Assembly (NCBI GenBank): GCA_902772585.1
Contig: CACYBB010000011.1
Location: forward strand, 40,317 to 104,316
DNA: 64,000 nucleotides
Direction of reading: 5' to 3'
Origin: an uncultured Bacteroidales bacterium
GTDB lineage: Bacteria > Bacteroidota > Bacteroidia > Bacteroidales > Bacteroidaceae
Shown: positions 39,991 through 50,400 of the stretch, piece after piece
Layout: every line of letters starts with the position of its first letter
Position numbering within the stretch: the stretch's first letter is position 1
Made by a program: the position numbers and the translations under genes
Notes under the pieces: generated by a model
What the model saw: only the letters and a program-made list of their open reading frames with translations
The model's database searches: none
Told to the model about the DNA's origin: nothing

Positions 39991-40947
39991 TTATTTTTTG
40001 TTATTGCTAAAAGACAAAAGGTAGAGACGGGCGACGAGGGCACCACTGATGTTGTGCCAGACGCTGAAAATGGCACCAGGGATGGCTGCCATAGGGTAGG
40101 AGGCAAAGTGGAGCGTGGCCAGCGATGAGGCAAGGCCAGAGTTCTGCATACCCACCTCGATGCTCAGTGCCCTGCGCTTGGGAGAACTGATGCGCAGCAG
40201 ACGGCCAATGAGATAGCCAATGGCGAGACCTCCCATGTTGTGGAGCATGACAACGACAACAATGATGAGTCCGCCAACCATCAGACGATGGGCTGTGGCT
40301 GCGATGATGATGAGTACGATGGTGGCAATGGTCAGTGACGAGAGGGCTGGCATGAAGACCACCGCTTTCTCCGTCTGTTTGGGCCATAGGTGTTTGACGA
40401 TGAGTCCTGCAACGATGGGCATGATGACTACCCACAAGATGCTGAGGAACATAGCCACTACATCGACATCGACCGTCTTGCCTGCCAACAGCCATACCAA
40501 TAGGGGTGTCAGGATGGGTGCCAAGAGGGTAGAGACACCTGTCATGCCTACGCTTAGTGCCAGGTCGCCCTTGGCCAGATAGGTGATGACGTTCGATGCA
40601 GTACCACCAGGACAGCAGCCTACCAGTACCACACCAACGGTCAGTGCCTCGTCGAGGGCAAAAAGACGTGCCAACGACCAGGCCAGCAGGGGCATCACAG
40701 TAAACTGTGCCAGACAACCAATGAGGACATCTCGCGGGCGACTGAACACCACGCGGAAGTCATCGAAATGGAGTGTCATACCCATACCAAACATGATGAT
40801 TCCCAACAGCGGATTGATGATGGTGGGCTTTACGTGATTGAAGGTATCAGGAAAGACCATTGCCACTACTGCTGCCAACAGCACCAGTAGGGCCATATAG
40901 TCGGAAATGAGTTTGCAGAGTCGTTTCATAATCTTTGAATTTATCAT
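39991..40947 (-). CDS. Bile acid:sodium symporter (BASS) family transporter
   Basis: 318 residues with nine to ten membrane helices. The ATG at 40947 overlaps the queC stop (ATGA); Met7 is an alternative. The family motifs are the N-terminal IIMFGMGMTL, VGCCPGGTASNVIT in helix 4, and EVGMQNSGLASSLA in helix 9, where the sodium sites lie. BASS proteins bring in bile acids, pantothenate, pyruvate or other organic anions with sodium. Coupling to queC suggests a metabolite linked to 7-deazaguanine or simply a shared transcript. Confidence 0.9.
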   Translation of the reverse strand: MINSKIMKRLCKLISDYMALLVLLAAVVAMVFPDTFNHVKPTIINPLLGIIMFGMGMTLHFDDFRVVFSRPRDVLIGCLAQFTVMPLLAWSLARLFALDEALTVGVVLVGCCPGGTASNVITYLAKGDLALSVGMTGVSTLLAPILTPLLVWLLAGKTVDVDVVAMFLSILWVVIMPIVAGLIVKHLWPKQTEKAVVFMPALSSLTIATIVLIIIAATAHRLMVGGLIIVVVVMLHNMGGLAIGYLIGRLLRISSPKRRALSIEVGMQNSGLASSLATLHFASYPMAAIPGAIFSVWHNISGALVARLYLLSFSNNKK

Positions 40948-41606
40948 TCCTCATAGGGTGTCTGGTCGTCGATGCCTGCCAGCAAAAAAGCCTCGCGACG
41001 CTCTACACACGTGCCACACTTGCCACAATGTTTCTCGCCACCCTTGTAGCACGACCACGTCTTAGAATAGTCGATGCCCAAGGTCTTTCCACGACGGGCA
41101 ATGTCGGCCTTGGTAATGTTGGTGTAAGGCGAACGCAGATGAACATTGACGAAGGTGCCTGCACTGGCAGTCTGGTCGAAGGCGTTGACGAATTCTGGTC
41201 GGCAGTCAGGATAGATGGTGTGGTCGCCTCCGTGATTGGCCATCATGACGTATTTCAGGCCATTGCTCTCTGCGATACCCACAGCAATGCTCAGCATGAT
41301 GCCATTGCGGAAAGGCACCACGGTTGACTTCATGTTGTCATCAGCATAATGACCCTCAGGAATCTCTTCGCCACCCTCCAACAGCGAACTGACGAAATAC
41401 TTGGTCATGAAGTCGAGGGGAATGGTGATATGCTTGATACCTAACTGTTTACAATGCCACTGGGCAAAGGGAATCTCCCGTTTGTTGTGCTTCGAACCGT
41501 AGTCGAAAGAGATGGCTAGGGCAATGCGCTCCTGTTCATCATATAATAAGGTGACACTATCTACGCCACCGCTTAATATCAATACTGAGTCCTTCATATT
41601 ATCCAA
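40944..41606 (-). CDS. queC: 7-cyano-7-deazaguanine synthase QueC
   Basis: ATP-dependent enzyme that converts 7-carboxy-7-deazaguanine to preQ0 in queuosine synthesis. 220 residues, the family's usual length. PP-loop SGGVDSVT (~12-19) binds ATP, and the zinc site is the C-terminal CYKGGEKHCGKCGTC. VNVHLRSPYTNITKADIARR is typical. It overlaps radA by 8 nt at its start and the BASS gene by 4 nt at its end. No queD/queE/queF lies in the window. Confidence 0.97.
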   Translation of the reverse strand: MDNMKDSVLILSGGVDSVTLLYDEQERIALAISFDYGSKHNKREIPFAQWHCKQLGIKHITIPLDFMTKYFVSSLLEGGEEIPEGHYADDNMKSTVVPFRNGIMLSIAVGIAESNGLKYVMMANHGGDHTIYPDCRPEFVNAFDQTASAGTFVNVHLRSPYTNITKADIARRGKTLGIDYSKTWSCYKGGEKHCGKCGTCVERREAFLLAGIDDQTPYEE

Positions 41607-43008
41607 ATAATGCTCTAAGTGCTTCCTCGACCTTGCGGACGGGAACGAGTTCGATGTTAAACTTCTTGCGGTTGAGTCCGCTGAGGTTGTATTTCGGTAT
41701 GATGATATGCTGGAAGCCCAACTTCTCTGCTTCGCTGATGCGCTGTTCGATGCGGGCTACGGGACGAACCTCGCCAGAGAGTCCCACCTCGCCAGCCATG
41801 CACCAGCCCTCTTCAATGGGGGTATCGACATTGCTGCTGAGTACGGCAGCAATGACGCTGAGGTCCATCGCCATATCCGTGACACGCAGACCACCAGCAA
41901 TATTCAGGAAGACATCCTTCTGCATCAGTTTGAAACCCACACGCTTCTCCAAGACAGCCAGCAGCATGTTCAGACGACGCTGGTCGAAACCCGTTGCTGA
42001 GCGCTGTGGTGTGCCATAGGCAGCGGACGATACCAGTGCCTGGGTCTCTACCAAGAAGGGACGCACACCCTCGATGGCGCTACTGATAGCTACGCCAGAG
42101 AGTCCGTCGTGGTTGTCAGTGAGCAACAGTTCTGAGGGATTACTAACCTGACGCAAGCCCGTCTGCTGCATCTCGTAGATGCCCAATTCCGATGTGGAAC
42201 CAAAGCGGTTCTTGATGCTGCGCAGGATGCGGTACATATAGTGTTGGTCGCCCTCAAACTGGATGACGGTATCGACGATATGCTCCAGAATCTTGGGACC
42301 TGCCAGCGTGCCTTCTTTAGTGATATGACCAATCAGGATGACGGGTACACCACTGGTTTTGGCAAAGCGGAGTAGGGCGGAGGCACACTCACGAACCTGA
42401 GCGATAGAGCCAGCACTTGACTCTACATCTTCTGTGGAAATGGTCTGGATGGAGTCGATGACCACCACTTCCGGCTGTACTTCCTTGATGTGGTCGAAGA
42501 TGGCCTCGAGGGAGTTTTCGCAAAGGATGAGGAAATTATCGTCGGTGGCAGAACCGCTGACTGCTAATCGCTCTGCGCGCATCTTCAACTGGTGGGCACT
42601 CTCCTCACCGCTGACGTAGAGCACTTTCTTGTCTGTCAGGGCGAGCATCGTCTGCAGGGATAGCGTTGACTTACCGATACCAGGTTCGCCACCCAACAGC
42701 ACAATGCTGCCAGGCACCAGTCCACCACCCAATACGCGGTTCAGCTCTGCATCGTGCATGTCGATGCGTGGGTCATCGTGCGACGAGATGTCTTTCAGAC
42801 GCAACACCTTACCAGTTGCCAAGGCTGATGACTGTGCAGAAGTACCCTTGCTCAGTCCCTTTCTGGTCTCTCCTAACTTAGGGGAGGCACTGGCGACCTT
42901 GATTTCCTTGAACGTATTCCACTGGCCGCAGGCAGGACACTTGCCTATCCATTTTGCTGACTCCTGTCCGCAGTTGTCGCAGACATACATAATTTTATCC
43001 TTTGCCAT
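41599..43008 (-). CDS. radA: DNA repair protein RadA
   Basis: RecA-like ATPase that promotes branch migration during recombination. 469 residues: zinc finger CDNCGQESAKWIGKCPACGQ (10-29), Walker A GGEPGIGKST (~105), RadA-specific KNRFGSTSELGIYEM, and a C-terminal Lon-like domain (GLRVTDMAMDLSVIAAVLSS). Residues ~40-53 (ASPKLGETRKGL) come from the PKLGE palindromic element inserted in the linker after the zinc finger, where added sequence is least harmful. Confidence 0.97.
   Translation of the reverse strand: MAKDKIMYVCDNCGQESAKWIGKCPACGQWNTFKEIKVASASPKLGETRKGLSKGTSAQSSALATGKVLRLKDISSHDDPRIDMHDAELNRVLGGGLVPGSIVLLGGEPGIGKSTLSLQTMLALTDKKVLYVSGEESAHQLKMRAERLAVSGSATDDNFLILCENSLEAIFDHIKEVQPEVVVIDSIQTISTEDVESSAGSIAQVRECASALLRFAKTSGVPVILIGHITKEGTLAGPKILEHIVDTVIQFEGDQHYMYRILRSIKNRFGSTSELGIYEMQQTGLRQVSNPSELLLTDNHDGLSGVAISSAIEGVRPFLVETQALVSSAAYGTPQRSATGFDQRRLNMLLAVLEKRVGFKLMQKDVFLNIAGGLRVTDMAMDLSVIAAVLSSNVDTPIEEGWCMAGEVGLSGEVRPVARIEQRISEAEKLGFQHIIIPKYNLSGLNRKKFNIELVPVRKVEEALRALFG
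42853..42889 (-). repeat. PKLGE palindromic element in radA
   Basis: 37 bp with 30/37 identity to 36314-36350, same orientation and same reading frame. Core CTAACTTAG with flanking C-rich and G-rich arms. It encodes SPKLGETRKGL. Confidence 0.8.
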
Positions 43009-43100
43009 AACGATTGCAAAATTACAAAATAATTATGAATTATGATTGCAACGCCACACTTTTTTATCAAAAAAAGAATTACGAATTACGAATTATTTCG

Positions 43101-43108
43101 TACCTTTG
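43101..43108 (+). promoter_or_regulatory. -7 promoter box of the substrate-binding lipoprotein
   Basis: TACCTTTG lies 8 nt before ATG at 43117, so the transcript would have almost no leader. A copy of the word GCAACGCCACACT (43048-43060) and AT-rich repeats lie just upstream. Confidence 0.65.
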
Positions 43109-43116
43109 CAAGCAAT

Positions 43117-44073
43117 ATGAAGAAAATCATCCCCGTTATAGCCGTTTTGCTGCTGTTGGCAGCCTGCGGACAGTCGTATGAGGAGACAAAGCGCATCACG
43201 CGAGAACAGCGTCGTGAGGCTTGGCGTAAGGATTCGGCAGCCCTGAAGATTGCCGTGATGCCTACGTTGGATTGTCTGCCCTTGTATGTGGCACAGTATT
43301 ATGAACTCTTTGATACCTTGAATGGTGGCGTGCGCCTGAAGTTCTACAATGCACAGATGGATTGTGATACTGCCATTCTGCGTGGCAGGGTAGAGGGTGC
43401 GTTCACTGACCTGGTGCGTGCCAAACGTATGGAAAAGCAAGGCCTGAAGATGCGTTATGTGGCTGCTACCAATGCCTATTGGCAACTGGTGACCAACCGC
43501 AATGCCCGTATTCATCAGTTGAAGCAGTTAGACGATAAGATGGTGGCAATGACACGCTACTCAGCAACAGACTTGTTGAGCGATTGTGCTCGTGACTCCG
43601 TGAAACTGGCCCCCAATCAGGTGTTTAAGGTGCAAATCAACGACCTGAACGTTCGTGTGCAGATGTTGCAGAACAATGAGATTGATGCCCTGTGGTTGCC
43701 TGAACCTCAGGCTACGCAGGCTCGTACGATGAAGAATCCGGTGATATTGGATTCTCGTGACGTGAAACTCCAGTTGGGTGTGCTTGCTTTCCGTGAGTTG
43801 GAGATGCGTCGTCAGGCTCGTAGCAAGCAGTTGTCGCTGTTTATGCAAGCCTATAATCAGGCATGTGACTCTATTAGCAAGCACGGCATTGCCTATTATC
43901 GTGAGATACTCGTAGACCGCTACAAACTGAAGAAGCAATTGGTTGACTCGATACCACAAGACATCCGTTATGTGCATGCCCGTGGTCCGCGTCAGCAGGA
44001 CATCACCTACGTAGAACAGTGGCTCCAAAAGATTGATACGGTAAAGACCAAAGTGAACTATGGCAACAAATGA
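43117..44073 (+). CDS. ABC-transporter substrate-binding-like lipoprotein
   Basis: 318 residues from ATG at 43117; the longer frame lies upstream of the promoter. Lipoprotein signal peptide with lipobox LLAAC. The mature part matches the SsuA/THI5/NMT1-type binding fold: LKIAVMPTLDCLPLYVAQYY, FYNAQMDCDTAILRGRVEGA, NEIDALWLPEPQA. Ligands of such proteins include sulfonates and thiamine precursors. No ABC permease or ATPase gene is nearby; instead a TPR protein follows with a 14-nt overlap, so its job may differ from transport. Confidence 0.82.
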   Translation: MKKIIPVIAVLLLLAACGQSYEETKRITREQRREAWRKDSAALKIAVMPTLDCLPLYVAQYYELFDTLNGGVRLKFYNAQMDCDTAILRGRVEGAFTDLVRAKRMEKQGLKMRYVAATNAYWQLVTNRNARIHQLKQLDDKMVAMTRYSATDLLSDCARDSVKLAPNQVFKVQINDLNVRVQMLQNNEIDALWLPEPQATQARTMKNPVILDSRDVKLQLGVLAFRELEMRRQARSKQLSLFMQAYNQACDSISKHGIAYYREILVDRYKLKKQLVDSIPQDIRYVHARGPRQQDITYVEQWLQKIDTVKTKVNYGNK

Positions 44074-46189
44074 GAGTCTGAAGTTGGTCGATGACGCCTT
44101 GCAGACAGGTAACTGTGGCTGGGCTATCCGTTATATGGAGAACTATCTGGCAGCATGGCCAGAACAGCATACTTCCCAGAAACTGGCAGAGATTCGCGAG
44201 GACTATGATCGCATGGAAAGCTACTGGCAGCAGGGTGGTGAAGACCAGCAGCGCGAAACACTCTATCAACGACTGTTGCAGCGGATGTATGTGCTCTATG
44301 CCAACGTCATGCACTACCACCGCATGAAGGCTTCTCCCTATCAGAACAGCCTTTATACCCGTGTGCGCCAAGCACAGCGTGACTGGTCACTGACAGCCAT
44401 CCGTCAGGAGATGGAGGGTTTCGTCAGTAATGTTGCTATGCTTCAGTTGGAACCCGACAACAAACGTGGGGCCAAGAGTCAGGAACTCTATCGTGACCAC
44501 CAGCAGCAGATGAACCAGTTGTTTGAATATGTGCTGACATCCCGTCAGTGGTCTGAGGGAGTGGGAAGTCAGTTTGTTGACATGCTGACATCACCGACGA
44601 TAGACACTGTTGACCAGCAATTGCTGATAGCTGCTGTCTCCTTGTCGTTGCTCAACCAGTTTGATATGGCTAAGTTCCGCATGCTGACAGAAGTTTACCG
44701 ATTGTCGCAGGATGAGGCTGTTCGCCAGCGTGCATTGGTAGGGTGGGCATTGTCCGTTTCAGATACCTATCAGAAGGTGTATCCTGAGCAGCGGGAACTG
44801 CTGACGGCACTGCTCGAGTCTGAACAGGTTTGTCAGGAACTTACAGAGTTACAGATACAACTTATCTATTGTCTGAACGAGGAGAAAGACAGTCGCACCA
44901 TCCGGAAGGAGATTATGCCCGATCTGTTGAAAAGCTCGTCGAAGATGATGACTAACGACATTGAAACGGAAGAGGAACGCTTGGAAGAAGTGCTCCACCC
45001 AGAAGTCTCTGAGGAGCGTATGGAGCACTTGGAGGCCTCGATGCGACGTGTGCAAGACATGCAGAAGGAAGGTGTCGATGTGTTCTATCATGGTTTCTCT
45101 CAGATTAAACGCTATCCTTTCTTCTATGACATCAGCAACTGGCTGGTACCTTTCTTTATTCAGCATCCTGACATTGCGCAGTTTGTTGAGAATAACAATG
45201 ATATCCGTTTCCTGAAAAAAGTGTTCGCCACCAATGCGTTCTGCAATAGCGACAAGTACTCGTTTGTCATTGCCTTCCAAGAGGTGATAGGTCGTCTGCC
45301 TCAACAGATGCGTGAGATGATGCAGCGTGGTGAGTACTCTGCAGAGGAATTGGGAGAGACTGTCGAACACTCGGCAGCCTATGAGCGTCGTTTATACCTG
45401 ATGGATATCTACCGCTTCTTCCGCTTGTATCCTCATCGTGCAGAACTGGCGAATCCTTTCAATACCGATAATGACGAGATGGGAGGCTGTGATTTCTTCT
45501 CACGGACATTGTTGGGCAATACTCCCATAGAGCAATACAAGGTGCAGATAGTGCGACAGTTGAAGAAACACCAGATGAACCATGCTGCCCAGCGTTTGCT
45601 GCAGACTTTTGCGGACTCTTGTCGTGACATGCAGTATTACCTGTGGACGCGAGACTACGACCACGCTTTGCAACTCAATCCAAAACATGAACGGGCGCTG
45701 TTGGGTAAGGGACGTCAACTCTATGAACAAGGACATTATGAGGAGGCGCTGACTTGGTTTGAACAACTGTCAACGTGTTATCCTGAGAAAGTAGGCAATC
45801 AGTTGTATGTCGCCATCTGTCTGGTGCAGTTGGAACGCTATGAGGAAGCCCTGAAACCACTGTATCGATTGAATTACGAACAGCCGGAAAACGATGCAGT
45901 GAACCGTGTATTAGCTTGGACGCTGACTTGTCAAGGCAAACTGGAACAGGCGACTAACATCTATGAACAGTTGATAGGTCGTGAGCAACAGAAAGATGAT
46001 GACTTAAAGAATTATGGCTACTGTCTGTGGCTGCAAGGACAAGTGAGTCGTGCGTCAGAATTTTTCCATCAATACTGCCAACGATACCAACAGAATACAA
46101 CCCTTCAGAGCGATTTCTTTGATACTGAATGGTTGAAGAAGCGTGGCATTACCACGGTGGAAATCAATATGATGTTATCGTTGCTTTAG
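44060..46189 (+). CDS. Large TPR protein of unknown function
   Basis: 709 residues without signal peptide or membrane helix, so cytoplasmic. The first ~480 residues are helical without a named domain; the C-terminal ~200 contain clear TPR units (HERALLGKGRQLYEQGHYEE, ALTWFEQLSTCYPEKVGNQL, VQLERYEEALKPLYRLNYEQ, LTCQGKLEQATNIYEQLIGR). It overlaps the preceding lipoprotein gene by 14 nt, so they are co-translated. It probably serves as a scaffold. It overlaps the convergent cardiolipin synthase gene by 4 nt. Confidence 0.82.
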   Translation: MATNESLKLVDDALQTGNCGWAIRYMENYLAAWPEQHTSQKLAEIREDYDRMESYWQQGGEDQQRETLYQRLLQRMYVLYANVMHYHRMKASPYQNSLYTRVRQAQRDWSLTAIRQEMEGFVSNVAMLQLEPDNKRGAKSQELYRDHQQQMNQLFEYVLTSRQWSEGVGSQFVDMLTSPTIDTVDQQLLIAAVSLSLLNQFDMAKFRMLTEVYRLSQDEAVRQRALVGWALSVSDTYQKVYPEQRELLTALLESEQVCQELTELQIQLIYCLNEEKDSRTIRKEIMPDLLKSSSKMMTNDIETEEERLEEVLHPEVSEERMEHLEASMRRVQDMQKEGVDVFYHGFSQIKRYPFFYDISNWLVPFFIQHPDIAQFVENNNDIRFLKKVFATNAFCNSDKYSFVIAFQEVIGRLPQQMREMMQRGEYSAEELGETVEHSAAYERRLYLMDIYRFFRLYPHRAELANPFNTDNDEMGGCDFFSRTLLGNTPIEQYKVQIVRQLKKHQMNHAAQRLLQTFADSCRDMQYYLWTRDYDHALQLNPKHERALLGKGRQLYEQGHYEEALTWFEQLSTCYPEKVGNQLYVAICLVQLERYEEALKPLYRLNYEQPENDAVNRVLAWTLTCQGKLEQATNIYEQLIGREQQKDDDLKNYGYCLWLQGQVSRASEFFHQYCQRYQQNTTLQSDFFDTEWLKKRGITTVEINMMLSLL

Positions 46190-47448
46190 AGGAACGGCTG
46201 TAGCAGGTGGGCAAACCATCCACGGAACTTCTCCCAACCGGTTCGAATCTCGTTCCATGACTCTTCCGTCAGTTGGAAGCTTTGCTGTTTGTCGCGCCAG
46301 AACATATCATCAAGTTCACGGGTGGTGCGCTTGTCAACGATGACGGCATTCTCCTCAAAGTCGCATTTCAAACTGCGCGCATCCAGATTGGTGCTGCCAA
46401 CGGTGCAATACTGTCCGTCAACCATCATAATCTTGGAGTGGTGGAAGCCAGGCATATAGAGCCAGACAATAGCACCACGCTTCATCAGTTTGTGGGCCTG
46501 ATACAGAGCGCAGTCGGGTGTCAAAGGAATATCGCTCTTTGCAGACAGCATAATCTCTACCTTTACACCACGTCGGATAGCTCGTGTCAGGGCTTTGGTA
46601 ACAGAGGGTATCAGCGTGAAGTAAGGATTGATGATGTGTATGGAGTCCTCAGCCTGATCGATGGCGTTGATATAGAAGGTACGCATAATCTTAGGTGTCA
46701 CACCTGGTTCGCGATTGATGATACCCACCATCTTGTTGCCACGTGTGCTGGTGGTGTCTGGCTTCAGTCCTTCAAAGTGTGTCAGCGTACCACCGTTATA
46801 GTACTTCATGCCTCCGATGTTCTGTCCTGTCGTACGATTCCATATTCTGAGGAAGATGCTTTGCAACTCGTTGACGACATCACCTTCCAGACGACAATGC
46901 ATATCGCGCCATTCGCCTACCTGTTCCGTACCTTTTATATAATAGTCGGCAACATTCATACCTCCCGTATAGGCAATCTTGCCATCGATGACAACAATCT
47001 TGCGGTGGTCACGACCATAGATATGGTTCACCCACGGGAAGCGGATGGGACTGTACTCCACAATCTCTATGCCAGCCTCGCGCAGGGGTTTCAGATGACG
47101 TTTCTTCAGGGGTTGGTTGTTGGAGTCGTTGCCGAATCCGTCAAACATGGCACGTACCTCGACACCCTCCTTGCACTTCTCGCGAAGTATGTCGAAAAGC
47201 AGGAATGCTATTGAGTCGTTGCGGAAGTTGAAATACTCCAGATGAATACTGCTCTTGGCTTGGCGAATAGCTTGGAACATATCGTCAAACTTCTCCTGAC
47301 CCGACAATAGCAGGGTAACGCTGTTGTTATCCGTAAAGCGGATGCCGTTTTGGCGTAGGGTATAGACCATGACAGAGTCGCTAATCTGTGCAGAGCAGGT
47401 CAGGCTCATTGCAATGGCTAGTGTTGCCAGAATGTGTCGAAGTGTCAT
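46186..47448 (-). CDS. Cardiolipin synthase / phospholipase D superfamily
   Basis: 420 residues with the two HKD motifs of cardiolipin synthases, HRKIVVID (~167) and HSKIMMVD (~345). It begins with a signal peptide (MTLRHILATLAIAMSLTCSA) in place of the two membrane helices of ClsA, so it may be periplasmic. Cardiolipin synthases join two phosphatidylglycerols; other PLD-type enzymes cut phospholipids, so a phospholipase role is possible. Its ATG overlaps the stop of the regulator upstream (47445-47448). Confidence 0.88.
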   Translation of the reverse strand: MTLRHILATLAIAMSLTCSAQISDSVMVYTLRQNGIRFTDNNSVTLLLSGQEKFDDMFQAIRQAKSSIHLEYFNFRNDSIAFLLFDILREKCKEGVEVRAMFDGFGNDSNNQPLKKRHLKPLREAGIEIVEYSPIRFPWVNHIYGRDHRKIVVIDGKIAYTGGMNVADYYIKGTEQVGEWRDMHCRLEGDVVNELQSIFLRIWNRTTGQNIGGMKYYNGGTLTHFEGLKPDTTSTRGNKMVGIINREPGVTPKIMRTFYINAIDQAEDSIHIINPYFTLIPSVTKALTRAIRRGVKVEIMLSAKSDIPLTPDCALYQAHKLMKRGAIVWLYMPGFHHSKIMMVDGQYCTVGSTNLDARSLKCDFEENAVIVDKRTTRELDDMFWRDKQQSFQLTEESWNEIRTGWEKFRGWFAHLLQPFL

Positions 47449-50400
47449 GAGCGTGTATTCTTTAGTCGGTACTCCAATGGAGTCATACCATACTTGTCCT
47501 TGAAGATGTTGCTGAAGTTCTCAGCAGTCTTGAGACCAACATTGATGGCCAACTCACTCAGGTTGATATTGGTGGTGACAAGTAGCGTACAAGCATGCTT
47601 CAGACGTATCTCACGAACCACCTCAGCAGGTGTCTTGGTAGTGATGGCACGTATCTTGTGGAAGAAAGGTACACGTCCCATACCCATTGCTGCTGCCATA
47701 TCCTCCAGACTGATTTGTCCACGACTCATGTTCTGCAGTACGAACTGCTCAACGTTGCGCATCAGCTGCTGATCCATGATGTTATTCATAGAGTAGTCGC
47801 CAATGGTGTTGCCATCGTAGTACTTATCCAGCATGTTGGGCTGTTCAGAAGTAACTATCGTCTCAGGTGCTTCCTGTTCTTCCTGGATTTCTGGAGTCTC
47901 TGAAGGTTCGACACTATCGGAGATATTCCCCTTGGTATAGTTCTCGAAACTCATGGTGGCAGTAGTCATACTGGCGTTCTGTCCCTCCAGCATACGTGTC
48001 TCCTTACCCTCGATGACGTTTTGGTTAATCTCAATGGGTGCCAATCCCATTACCTTGTTGAAGCGCATGACAGCCTCCTGTACGTTGAATGGCTTAGCCA
48101 GATAGTCATCAGCAGCCAGCGTGATGTTCTGGTCATTCATCGTATCCTGGTTCAGTACCGTATCGGTCATCAGCACAAACTTCGTCTTGTTTCTGCTATG
48201 GCTTGACTTGAACTGGTTGCAGAGTTCACTACCAGTAATGCTGTCGCCCATATTATGCTTGCAGACAACGAGGTCAGCCTTCAATGTATCAATATCGGGG
48301 AGTGCATCCTTGATATTGTCATAGACGTGGAAGTCATAAATCTCACACAAATGGGCCTTCATGAACTGCAGGAATTCACGGTTGTTGTCGATGAATACCA
48401 CGCAGAACTTCTGAGTCTGTCCCTCGACGCGCAATGGCGTAATATCAAGTGCCAGCTGCTGTCCAGTGGTAACGGCCAATTCGATTTCACCCTCTTCATT
48501 CAGTTCCAGACGATCCTTGGCAGTAGACTCAGCCTTTTTCTCCGGATTCTCCAAGGTGCTTTGCATCTCGGAGATTCGTGTGATAACCTGCAACAGTTGG
48601 AAGTGTAGCGAGTTCAGCTGCTCACGACCTTCCAGTGACTGCTCCTTCATAGACATATCGCCAATGATAGTCGTCATGCGGGCCATGGGTTGACGAAGTT
48701 CGTCACTGGCAAGTTTGATTTCCTCGCGCTGGCGCTTCAGTTCCTCAATGACGGTACGGCGCTTCTTCCAAGCCTTCTTGTATTTCTTGATGCCAAAACG
48801 CCAGATGATGACGATAACTATCAGAACGATAACATAGAAGGTCAGCATCCACCACGACAACCACCAAGGACGGTCAACATGTATCTCCAAGACACGCTCC
48901 TGATTGCTGACAGCACCTTCGGCACTGACGGCCTTGACGTGGAGCTTGTATTCGCCACTGCCCAGATGACGGAATCTGACACCGTGGAGTAGGGCATCAC
49001 CGTTGCGCCAGTCATTGTCCAATCCTTCCATCCAGTACATGAACTGTAGGCGCTCGCCCTGGTTGTAGTTACCAGCAGCAAACTTGATGGTGATGGTGCT
49101 TTGGCTGTTTTTCAGTTCTATCTTGTTACTCTCATTGAGGGCCTGTGGCAGGATAATGTTGCCATCGTAGTTGACACCAGTCAGTATTTCCTGTTCGCCC
49201 ACAAACAACTGGGTAAGCATAACGCGAGGCAGTGAGGCCTGTTCGTCTTTGTTGGTATGGCGTACCCAGTTGACACCGTACAGTCCGCCAAACAACACCT
49301 CTCCATTCTTCTTGGTCAGGATAGAACCCATGTTGAACTCATTACTCTGCAGACCATCACTGATGCTGTAGTTGTAAAGACCATAGTTGAAGGTGCCGTC
49401 CTCATGGTTACGCTGTACAACAACACGGCTTATACCATTGCTGGTGGTAATCCAGATGCTATGGTTCTTGTCTTCTGCAATACCGCAAACGGAGTTGTTG
49501 CAGAGACCATCCTTTTCTGTCAACAGGCTCAGTTCGTCATTGACAGGATTCAGGATGTTGATACCTTCACGCGTACCTATCCATAACAGTCCTCTGCTGT
49601 CTTCGTAGATTTGTGTGATATAGTTGTTTGTAAACGACTGTACATTAGAGGCATTACCCGTCAGTACCGTCTTCTCACGTGTCGACAGGTTTAGTATGAC
49701 GAGTCCCTCGGCAGTACCTATCAACAGGTTGTTGTTGGTACCATAGAACAGCGACGTGATATTGTTGGTGTTCAGCATACCATTCTCCTTGGTGTATGAG
49801 GAGAAGGTATTCATTCTGGGGTTATACACCTGCAGACCGCCATTGGTTGCTATCCACAAGTTGCCGCTCTTATCACAACTGAGGGCATTGATGTGGTCGT
49901 CAATAACGGTCTTCATACTGTCGCGGGCAGCAGAATAGAAGGTGCTGTTACCATCCTTGATGCGGGTCAGACCATTCTGCTTGGAACCCACCCAGAGACT
50001 ACCGTCAGGAGTGGTCGTCATGCAGGTTACCTTATGGCTGGCCAACGGACCCTCATAGTCGATGATGCCCTTGTCACCTGTACCATACCAAATCTTACCG
50101 TCCTTGTCCTCAGCGATAGCGGTGATGTCACCATTCATCAATGACTGGAACTTATAGATGTTGTCGCCGTAATATGCCAGACCAGATTTCTCCGTACCAA
50201 TCCATAACAGGTCGGTATCGTCGATATACACACTCTGGATACCGATGACTTCTTGTGACGGCATCTGGGCTATGTTATTCACACTTCGTGGTGAAACAAA
50301 TTCCATCTCCAGCGTATTCACATTGGCACGAATCAGTCCGCTACGGTCTGTACCTATCCAGATGTTTCCCTTGCGGTCGCCAGCCATGCCGTTCACGCTG

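Noticed and set aside
46225-46260. T-loop-like GGTTCGAATC suggesting a tRNA
   Set aside because: It lies inside the cardiolipin synthase gene and no acceptor or anticodon stem can be drawn.
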